Translations under genes and position numbers: made by a program
Notes under the pieces: generated by a model
Told to the model about the DNA's origin: nothing
What the model saw: only the letters and a program-made list of their open reading frames with translations
Database searches by the model: none
From: Caulobacter sp. FWC2
GTDB taxonomy: Bacteria > Pseudomonadota > Alphaproteobacteria > Caulobacterales > Caulobacteraceae
DNA: 64,000 nt
Reading direction: 5' to 3'
Assembly: GCF_002742625.1 (NCBI RefSeq)
Contig: NZ_PEBF01000001.1
Location: forward strand, 124,001-188,000
Shown: piece by piece, positions 52,086 through 59,353 of the stretch
Numbering within the stretch: the stretch's first letter is position 1
How the letters are laid out: each line of letters begins with the position of its first letter

Positions 52086-52913
52086 ATGACCAAAGACCGT
52101 ATCGACCGTCGCTTCGCGGCGCTGAAGGCCGAGAACCGCGCCGGTTTCGTGACCTATGTCATGGCCGGCGATCCCGACGCCGCAACCACCTTGAGCGTGC
52201 TCAAGGGCCTGCCGGGCGCCGGCGCTGATCTGATCGAACTGGGCTTTCCCTTCTCGGATCCGATGGCCGAGGGCCCGACCATCCAGCGCGCCGCCCAGCG
52301 CGGCCTGAAGTCGGGCATGACCCTGCAGGGGACGCTGGACCTGGTCGCCGCCTTCCGCGCGGGCGACGCCGACACCCCGATCATCCTGATGGGCTATCTG
52401 AACCCGGTGCTGAACCGAGGCTTCGAAAGCTTCGCCGCTGCGGCCGCCAAGGCCGGCGTCGATGGCCTGATCATCGTCGATTGCCCGCCCGAGGAAGCTG
52501 ACCCGCTGTCGGACGCCCTGGAGGCCGAAGGCATCGCCCTGATCCGCCTGGCGGCCCCGACCACCGACGATGCGCGCCTGCCGATGGTCATCCGTCGCAC
52601 CTCGGGCTTCGTCTATTACGTCTCGGTCGCCGGCGTGACCGGGGTGAAGTCGGCCGACGCCGCCGACGTGGCCCCGGCCGTCGAGCGGCTGCGCAAGGCC
52701 TCGGGCCTGCCGGTCGCGGTGGGCTTTGGCATCCGCACGCCCGAGCAGGCCGCTGCCGTCGCCCGCGTGGCCGATGCCGCCGTGGTGGGCTCGGCGCTGG
52801 TCGACGAAATCGAGTCGGCGGCCAAGTTGAACGAAAACGTGACCGAGAAGGTTCTTCTCAAGGCGTCGGAGCTGGCTAAGGCTGTGCGTTCGGCGCGAGT
52901 CGGGACGAAGTGA
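52086..52913 (+). CDS. trpA: Tryptophan synthase alpha chain
   Basis: The 275-residue TIM barrel releases indole for TrpB. Catalytic Glu lies in [11 protein letters not shown] and Asp in the same [15 protein letters not shown] segment; [12 protein letters not shown] and [11 protein letters not shown] form the phosphate site. It follows trpB after a repeat-filled gap rather than the usual close spacing, so TrpA:TrpB coupling may be looser. accD starts 12 bases after its stop. Confidence 0.97.
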   Translation: MTKDRIDRRFAALKAENRAGFVTYVMAGDPDAATTLSVLKGLPGAGADLIELGFPFSDPMAEGPTIQRAAQRGLKSGMTLQGTLDLVAAFRAGDADTPIILMGYLNPVLNRGFESFAAAAAKAGVDGLIIVDCPPEEADPLSDALEAEGIALIRLAAPTTDDARLPMVIRRTSGFVYYVSVAGVTGVKSADAADVAPAVERLRKASGLPVAVGFGIRTPEQAAAVARVADAAVVGSALVDEIESAAKLNENVTEKVLLKASELAKAVRSARVGTK

Positions 52914-52925
52914 GGCTCTAAGGCT

Positions 52926-53849
52926 ATGGCTATGGCTGAACCCCAGGACCCGAAAAAGGGCGAGAAAAAAGTGGCGACTGACCGCCGAGGCGGCTGGCTG
53001 TCGCGGATCGCACCGGGTGTGCGCGGCGCGTTCGCCAAGCGCGAGACGCCCGAGAACCTCTGGGTCAAGTGCCCCGACACGGGCGAGATGATCTTCCGCT
53101 CCGACCTGGAGGCGGCCCTGTGGGTCACGCCGGCCGGTCGCCACATGCGGATCGGGCCGGAAGCCCGCTTCAAGTTCACCTTCGACGACGGCCAGTACGA
53201 GGCGCTGCCGACCCCGGCGGTCCCTGAAGATCCGCTGAAGTTCTCGGACGGCAAGCCCTACAAGGATCGCCTGATCGCGGCCCGCAAGGCCACCGGCGAG
53301 CCGGACGCCATGGCCATCGGCTACGGCAAGGTCGCCGGCGTCGACGCCGTGGTGCTGGTCCAGGACTTCGCCTTCATGGGCGGTTCGCTGGGCATGGCCG
53401 CGGGCGAGGGCTTCATCGCCGCCGCCAAGGCCGCCCTAGAGCGCCAGGTCCCGATGATCGCCTTCACCGCCGCCGGCGGCGCCCGCATGCAGGAAGGCGC
53501 GCTGTCGCTGATGCAGATGGCCCGCACGACCCTGGCGATCAACGAGCTGAAGGACGCGGCCCTGCCCTACGTCGTGGTCCTCACCGACCCGACCACCGGC
53601 GGCGTCACCGCCTCCTACGCCATGCTCGGCGATATCCACCTGGCCGAGCCGGGCGCCCTGATCGGCTTCGCCGGTCCGCGCGTCATCGAGCAGACCATCC
53701 GCGAGACCCTGCCGCCGGGCTTCCAACGCTCGGAATATCTGGTCGAAAAGGGCATGGTCGACCGCGTCACCCACCGCAAGGACCTGCCGCAGGTGCTGGG
53801 CTCGGTGCTGGGAACCCTGATGATGGGCCGCAACCGCAAGGCGGCTTAA
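52926..53849 (+). CDS. accD: Acetyl-CoA carboxylase carboxyltransferase subunit beta, zinc ribbon degenerate
   Basis: With AccA this subunit moves the carboxyl group from biotin to acetyl-CoA in fatty acid synthesis. The 307-residue protein has the carboxyltransferase core (AVVLVQDFAFMGGSLGMAAGEGF, AAGGARMQEGALSLMQM, DPTTGGVTASYAML). In the N-terminal zinc-ribbon region only one Cys remains (C49 in LWVKCPDTGEMI); the other three of the usual CxxC pairs are absent. Such loss is, as far as I recall, shared by Caulobacter relatives. It follows trpA closely and precedes folC by six bases. M1 or M3 could be the start. Confidence 0.95.
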   Translation: MAMAEPQDPKKGEKKVATDRRGGWLSRIAPGVRGAFAKRETPENLWVKCPDTGEMIFRSDLEAALWVTPAGRHMRIGPEARFKFTFDDGQYEALPTPAVPEDPLKFSDGKPYKDRLIAARKATGEPDAMAIGYGKVAGVDAVVLVQDFAFMGGSLGMAAGEGFIAAAKAALERQVPMIAFTAAGGARMQEGALSLMQMARTTLAINELKDAALPYVVVLTDPTTGGVTASYAMLGDIHLAEPGALIGFAGPRVIEQTIRETLPPGFQRSEYLVEKGMVDRVTHRKDLPQVLGSVLGTLMMGRNRKAA

Positions 53850-53855
53850 GCCGCC

Positions 53856-55172
53856 TTGGCCGAGCATCTCCGCGCTCACGACGCCGCGCTCGAGCGGCTC
53901 AAGGGGCTGCATCCCAAGCTGATCGACCTGTCGCTGGACCGGATGCGGCGACTGTGCGCGGCTCTGGGCGATCCACAGGACCGCCTGCCGCCGGTCATCC
54001 ACGTAGCCGGCACCAACGGCAAGGGCTCGACGGTCGCCTATCTGCGGGCCATGGCCGAGGCGGCGGGGCTCAAGGTCCACGTCTTCACCTCGCCGCACCT
54101 GGTCCGCTTCGCCGAGCGCATCCGCCTAGCCGGAACCCTGATCACCGACGACCACCTGGCCGACGTGCTGGACCGCGTCGAGGCGGCCAATGCCGGCCTG
54201 CCGATCACCTTCTTTGAGATCACCACGGCCGCCGCCTTCGTGGCCTTCGCCGAGGTCCCGGCCGATCTGTGCATCGTCGAGGTCGGTCTCGGCGGGATCC
54301 TGGACGCCACCAACGTCATCCAGAAGCCAGCGGTCTGCGTCATCGCACCGATCGACATCGACCATCGCGAATTCCTGGGCGACACCATCGCCAAGATCGC
54401 GGTCGAAAAGGCGGGGATCATCAAGCCGGATGCGGCGGTCGTCTCGGCCCGCCAGCAGGGCGACGCCGAGGACGTGCTGGAGACCACCGCCGCCCTGGCC
54501 GGCGTCGAGCTGACCTTGATGGGCCGCGACTTCGACGCCTGGAACGAGCGCGGCCGGCTGCTGGTCCAGATGCAAGACCGCTTGCTGGACCTGCCGGCGC
54601 CGTCCTTGCCGGGCGACCACCAGTTCGCCAATGCCGGCCTCGCCGTCGCCGCCATGCTGGCCCTGGGCGATCCGCGCATCGACGAGGCGGCCATGGGGCG
54701 CGGGATCGCCGGCGCGATCTGGCCGGCCCGCTTCCAGCGCCTGACCGCCGGGCCTCTGGCCGAGCGCGCCAAGGCGGCCGGGGCCGACCTCTGGCTGGAC
54801 GGCGGCCACAATCCGCACGCCGGCCGCGCCGTCTCCCGCGCCGTCGCGGATCTCGCCGCCCGCGACGGCCGGCCGGTGGCGCTGATCTCGGGCCTGCTGG
54901 CCAACAAGGACGCGACCGGATTCTTCGGCCCCTTCCGGGGCGTGGCGGCCAAGGTCTTCACCGTCACCTTCGAAGGCTCCGCCGCTGCCAGCGCCGCCGA
55001 CACGGCCGCCGCCGCCGAACTGGCCGGCCTGCGGGCCTGCGCCTGCGATTCGGTCGAGGACGCGCTGGACCGGGCCCTCAAGCTGGAACCGACGCCCCAC
55101 GTGCTGATCTGTGGCTCGCTCTATCTGGCCGGCGAAGTGCTGGCGATGAGCCCAGAGACTTGGCCGACCTAA
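53856..55172 (+). CDS. folC: Folylpolyglutamate synthase / dihydrofolate synthase
   Basis: This ATP-dependent ligase adds glutamate to folates and joins glutamate to dihydropteroate. The 438-residue protein has the P-loop VAGTNGKGSTVAYL, TSPHLVRFAERIRL, DHREFLGDTIAKIAVEKAGIIK and LDGGHNPHAG. The start is a TTG six bases after the accD stop; the accD-folC pair is widespread. Confidence 0.95.
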   Translation: MAEHLRAHDAALERLKGLHPKLIDLSLDRMRRLCAALGDPQDRLPPVIHVAGTNGKGSTVAYLRAMAEAAGLKVHVFTSPHLVRFAERIRLAGTLITDDHLADVLDRVEAANAGLPITFFEITTAAAFVAFAEVPADLCIVEVGLGGILDATNVIQKPAVCVIAPIDIDHREFLGDTIAKIAVEKAGIIKPDAAVVSARQQGDAEDVLETTAALAGVELTLMGRDFDAWNERGRLLVQMQDRLLDLPAPSLPGDHQFANAGLAVAAMLALGDPRIDEAAMGRGIAGAIWPARFQRLTAGPLAERAKAAGADLWLDGGHNPHAGRAVSRAVADLAARDGRPVALISGLLANKDATGFFGPFRGVAAKVFTVTFEGSAAASAADTAAAAELAGLRACACDSVEDALDRALKLEPTPHVLICGSLYLAGEVLAMSPETWPT

Positions 55173-55258
55173 ACGCGTAAGGCTGAACCCACGCCGATAG
55201 GGCGGCGCGGCCCGCTGGACATCCTCGGCGAGCGCACCCGTCCTGGCAGGAACCGCCA

Positions 55259-55366
55259 ATGGCCAAGGGTCAGAAGAAGTCGAACAAGGAAGTCCGCAAA
55301 CCGAAGGCCGAAAAGAAAGCCCCTCCGGTCTCGGTCTCGCCGTTCATCGTGACGCCCAAGAAGTAG
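55259..55366 (+). CDS. Small basic conserved-type protein (35 residues)
   Basis: MAKGQKKSNKEVRKPKAEKK then APPVSVSPFIVTPKK is a Lys-rich peptide of 35 residues. Similar MAKGQ..SNKE.RKPK peptides are encoded in many proteobacteria as I recall; their role is unknown. GCAGGAA lies seven bases ahead of the ATG and a terminator hairpin follows 13 bases after the stop, so a translated gene is likely. Confidence 0.72.
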   Translation: MAKGQKKSNKEVRKPKAEKKAPPVSVSPFIVTPKK

Positions 55367-55378
55367 GCCGACACGAAA

Positions 55379-55410
55379 AACGCCCGCCCCGGAGACCGGA
55401 GCGGGCGTCT
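55379..55410. terminator. Bidirectional terminator between the small basic gene and trxA
   Basis: ACGCCCGC (55380-55387) pairs with GCGGGCGT (55401-55408), with CCGG inner pairing. AAAAA on the left gives a U-run for trxA on the minus strand; TCTTC follows on the plus strand. Confidence 0.85.
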
Positions 55411-55432
55411 TCAATTCAGGCCTGGAAGCCGC

Positions 55433-55765
55433 TTAGGCCGGTTGAACGCCAGCTTCGTTCAGCCATTCCAGGATCTTCTGCTTGGGCATGGCGCCGACCT
55501 TCATCGAGGTCATCTGGCCATCGCGGAACAGCATCATGGTCGGAATGCCGCGGACGCCGTAGCGCGACGGGGTCGTCGGGCTGTCCTCGATATTGACCTT
55601 GGCGACCGTGACGACGTCGGCCAGCTCTTCCGAGATCTGCTCCAGGGCCGGGGCGATCTGCTTACACGGACCGCACCACTCGGCCCAGAAGTCCACCAGC
55701 ACGGGCTTGCTGGCCTTCAGGACGTCGGCTTCGAAGGTGGCGTCAGTCACCACAACGGTGCTCAT
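55433..55765 (-). CDS. trxA: Thioredoxin 1
   Basis: The 110-residue cytoplasmic disulfide reductase has the active site WCGPC (C31, C34) in LVDFWAEWCGPCKQIAP and the cis-proline loop GIPTMMLF. Normal length. It lies 120 bases downstream of addA on the same strand with room for its own promoter, and ends at a shared terminator. Confidence 0.97.
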   Translation of the reverse strand: MSTVVVTDATFEADVLKASKPVLVDFWAEWCGPCKQIAPALEQISEELADVVTVAKVNIEDSPTTPSRYGVRGIPTMMLFRDGQMTSMKVGAMPKQKILEWLNEAGVQPA

Positions 55766-55885
55766 GGCTTGCTCCAGTCTGGCGTCACGCGGTCGGCGCG
55801 GAGGACGCGATAAGGGTCGAATGCCCGGATTCGTTCCGAGCGCTTGCAGCAGATGTAGGAGGACGGGGCGCGTCCGGCAACGGCC

Positions 55886-58800
55886 TTAGGTCAGTCGGGC
55901 CAGAGCCTGGGTCATCACCTTTTCTGGAACCGGCATCAGTTTGGGACCGTCCGTCCAGACCAGGGCCGCTTCAACGGCCCGTCCGGGGAACACCTCTCGC
56001 AGCACGGCGGCATAGACGGCCATCTGCGCCAGATAGGCCGGATCGGCGTCCTCGATCTGGTCGGGAGACGGGCGATTGGTCTTGTAGTCGACGACCAGGA
56101 CGCGGCCTTCGTCGACCACCAGCCGGTCGACGCGGCCCGAGACGGCGAGGCCCTTGGGCAAGTAAGCGCTGGTCCCGGCCAAGGCGACCTCGGCGCGAGA
56201 GCCGGGGCCGAACACGGCGGAAAAGCGCGCATCGTCCAACACGCCGAACGCGGCGGCCGCCATCTCCTCGCGCTGCGCTTCGGTCAGGTCGCGTTCGGCG
56301 GCCAGCAGGCGCTTGGCCGCGTCCGCCCGCCGGTCCGGCGCGACGTCGGGCAGCAGCTGCAGCAGCTTGTGGACGATCTCGCCCCGGCGATAGCGGCCCA
56401 GACCCGAGACGCGGGCCAAAGGCGACGGGGCCGGGACGCGGGCATTGTCCTCGATCCGCGACGGCGCGGCATAGCGGGCGGCGGCAGGCTCCGGCGGCGC
56501 GTCGACCTTGATCCAGGCCGGCGCGGACGCCGAATCGCGGACGACTTCCTCGACACGCGGCGCTGGGACGGGATCGGGACCGTAGCGCAGGAAGGCTGCC
56601 TCATCCTCGCCGACGGTTCGCACATCCGGGGCGATGTCGGCATGGCCGAAGGCGGCGCGGGCGGCGGCGTACCAGCCGCCGACCTTGTCGTCCTTGGTCC
56701 GGGCGTCGATGCGGCCGCATAGGATCAGCCGGTCACGGGCTCGGGTCAGGGCCACGTACAGCAGGCGCAAGGCCTCCTGGCTTTCCTTGTCCTCGCGCAG
56801 CTTGCGGGCCTTGGCCGAGGCGTCGCAGTCCCCCTTGCCGCTGGCGCACCACAGCAGGCCGCCGTCCTCGGTGACCAGCAGCGGCGAGCCGCCGGCCCCG
56901 CGCTTCACCGTGGTCTCGGGCAGGAAGACGATCGGGGCTTCCAGGCCCTTGGAGCCGTGGGCGGTCATCACCCGCACCTCGCGCCGGGCGCCTTCCATCT
57001 CGCGCTTGACGACGATGTCCAGCGCCGCGAAATCGGCGACCAGGGCCTCGAGGTCGCGGACGCCGCGCTGCTCGGCCTCCATCACCTGGGCCAGGAACTC
57101 GTCTAGCGCCTCTTCGGCCTCGGCCCCCAGGCGGGTCAGCACCTTGGCGCGGTGAGAGCGGCCGGTCGCGTCGGCCAAGCCCAGCCAGCCGGCGAAGAAC
57201 TCGAACGGTTGCCGCTTGCGGCCTTCCGTAAGCGCCCAGTCCAGCACGGTGCGCGCCGCCGCCCACTCGGGGCGCTCGTCGGCGCGACGGCGCAGTTCGG
57301 ACCACAGCGTCGCCCGACGGCCTTTGGCCAGGGCGTAGACGTCCTCGTCGGTCAGGCCGCAGAACGGCGACTTGAGCAGCGCCGCCAGGGTCAGGTCGTC
57401 ATCCGGGAACAGGATGAACCGGCCCAGGGCCAGCAGATCCTCGAAGGCGATGTGGCTGGACAGCGACAGCCGGTCGGCCCCGGCCACCGGCACGCCGCGC
57501 CGCTTCAGGGCCCGGATGATCTCCTCGAACAGCACCTTGCGGCGGCGGACGAGGACGAGAATGTCGCCGGCGTGGGCGGCGCGATGGCGGCTGATCTCCT
57601 TGTCGAAGACGGCGTCGCCTCGGGCTAGGATCGCGGCGGTCTCCGTGGCGATGGCCTCGGCCAGGCGGCGATTGGCGCTGCGTTCGCCTTCCGAATCGAC
57701 CGGCGCCTCCCAGGCCTCGCGCTCCTCGCCCGGAAGTTCGCGGGTCAGGGGCCACAGATCGACGCAGCCCGGATGGCCGTGGCGGAAAAGCTCGTGGCGA
57801 ACTAAGTCCTGGCCCACCGGCGGCGGCACGCCCTCGCGGGTCTCGGGATCGGAGAACAGGGCGTCGACGAAGCTCAGCACCTCGCGTGTCGAGCGATACG
57901 ACACCGTCAGCGGCACGCCCTTGCCAACGGCGCCAACGGCCTCAATGCGGGTGATGTAGCCCTGGGTCTCTTCCAGCAGCCGCGTGGGATCGGCGCCCTG
58001 GAACGAATAGATCGACTGCTTCTCGTCGCCGACCACGAACAGGGTCCGTTCGGCCCGGCGGCCGCTCCAGCCCTCCGAGGTCTCGCCAACGAAGAAGTCG
58101 GCTGTCAGGGCGCTGAGGATTTCCCACTGCTCCGGCGCAGTGTCCTGGGCCTCGTCCAGCAGGATGTGATCGATGCCGCCGTCCAGCTTGTAGAGCACCC
58201 AGGCGGCCTCGACCTTTTCGGTCAGCAGCACGCGGGTCTTGTCGATCAGGTCGGTGAAGTCCAGCGCGCCCCGGGCGTCCTTCTCGATCCGGTGCGAGGT
58301 CACGTACAGCACCGCCAGCCGCAGGGCGCCCTCGGTATCCTCGGCCACCTTGGCGGCGCGGACCCGTTCGCGGGCGGCCTCCAGCTTCGCTTGTTCGAGG
58401 ACCAGGGCTTCGCGCAGATCGGGACGGGTCTTCAGGCCCGAGGTCTTGCCCGGCCAGGTCGCAGGCGTGCCCTCTCCGCCCTCAGTGAACAGGGCGCGGA
58501 GCGCAAGTTCCAGCGTGGCGTCCGGATCGCGGGCGACGGCCGCCAGCGCCTCGGCATATTTGGCGTCCTGCTTGCCGCCGCCGTCGAACAGCACCGTCGC
58601 GACAGCGCGCCAGGCGCCGAGATCCAGCCGCGCCATCGCTTGAGCCGCCAGGTCAGCGGCCGAGGTCGGCTCGTCAAAGCCGCAGCGTTCCCAAGCGTCG
58701 GCCACGGCTTCCTGAAGTCCGCCGCAGCGCGCGACATAGGCCATGATCTGGCCGCGCCGCGCTTCGAAGCCGGCGAACATGTTCTCGAAGCTCTGGAAGT

Positions 58801-59353
58801 CCAGCGCCACCGAGAAGCGTGCATAGGCTTCAGCGAAAACATCGTCGTGCGTATCCACCCAATGCGCCGTGGCCCGGCGGGCGGCGCGGGCGATGGCGGC
58901 GCCGGCCTGGTCGTCCATCACGGTGAAGCCGGGCGAGACGCCAGCCTCCAGGGGAAAGCGCCGCAGCAGCTTCTCGCAGAAGGCGTGGATGGTCTGGATC
59001 TTGAGGCCGCCGGGCGTCTCCAGCGCTTGGGCGAACAGGGCGCGGGCCTCGGAGAGGCGCTTGGCGTCATAGGTCGCTTCGGCTTCGCCGACCAACTTGA
59101 TCAGCTCGGCCCGCAGGTCGGCGTCGCTGGTCACCGACCATTTGCCCAGGCGCTCGAACAGGCGGCGCTGCATTTCGGCGGCGGCGGCCTTGGTATAGGT
59201 CACGCACAGGATCGCCTCGGGCTTGACCTTGGCCAGCAGCAGGCGCGCGACCCGGTCGATCAGGGTCTTGGTCTTGCCCGAACCGGCATTGGCCGTGACG
59301 AAGGCCGAGATCGTCGGGTCGGCGGCGATGCGCTGATAGTCTGGACCGCTCAT
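55886..59353 (-). CDS. addA: Double-strand break repair helicase-nuclease AddA
   Basis: This 1,155-residue protein is the UvrD-like helicase and nuclease subunit of AddAB, which resects broken DNA ends for RecA. Walker A is SAFVTANAGSGKTKTLIDR near residue 18-30; motif II reads HILLDEAQDTAPEQWE; VMTAHGSKGLEAPIVFLPE is motif V. The C-terminal nuclease has VLVVDYKTNRPSP. The ATG overlaps the addB stop by four bases. Confidence 0.95.
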   Translation of the reverse strand: MSGPDYQRIAADPTISAFVTANAGSGKTKTLIDRVARLLLAKVKPEAILCVTYTKAAAAEMQRRLFERLGKWSVTSDADLRAELIKLVGEAEATYDAKRLSEARALFAQALETPGGLKIQTIHAFCEKLLRRFPLEAGVSPGFTVMDDQAGAAIARAARRATAHWVDTHDDVFAEAYARFSVALDFQSFENMFAGFEARRGQIMAYVARCGGLQEAVADAWERCGFDEPTSAADLAAQAMARLDLGAWRAVATVLFDGGGKQDAKYAEALAAVARDPDATLELALRALFTEGGEGTPATWPGKTSGLKTRPDLREALVLEQAKLEAARERVRAAKVAEDTEGALRLAVLYVTSHRIEKDARGALDFTDLIDKTRVLLTEKVEAAWVLYKLDGGIDHILLDEAQDTAPEQWEILSALTADFFVGETSEGWSGRRAERTLFVVGDEKQSIYSFQGADPTRLLEETQGYITRIEAVGAVGKGVPLTVSYRSTREVLSFVDALFSDPETREGVPPPVGQDLVRHELFRHGHPGCVDLWPLTRELPGEEREAWEAPVDSEGERSANRRLAEAIATETAAILARGDAVFDKEISRHRAAHAGDILVLVRRRKVLFEEIIRALKRRGVPVAGADRLSLSSHIAFEDLLALGRFILFPDDDLTLAALLKSPFCGLTDEDVYALAKGRRATLWSELRRRADERPEWAAARTVLDWALTEGRKRQPFEFFAGWLGLADATGRSHRAKVLTRLGAEAEEALDEFLAQVMEAEQRGVRDLEALVADFAALDIVVKREMEGARREVRVMTAHGSKGLEAPIVFLPETTVKRGAGGSPLLVTEDGGLLWCASGKGDCDASAKARKLREDKESQEALRLLYVALTRARDRLILCGRIDARTKDDKVGGWYAAARAAFGHADIAPDVRTVGEDEAAFLRYGPDPVPAPRVEEVVRDSASAPAWIKVDAPPEPAAARYAAPSRIEDNARVPAPSPLARVSGLGRYRRGEIVHKLLQLLPDVAPDRRADAAKRLLAAERDLTEAQREEMAAAAFGVLDDARFSAVFGPGSRAEVALAGTSAYLPKGLAVSGRVDRLVVDEGRVLVVDYKTNRPSPDQIEDADPAYLAQMAVYAAVLREVFPGRAVEAALVWTDGPKLMPVPEKVMTQALARLT

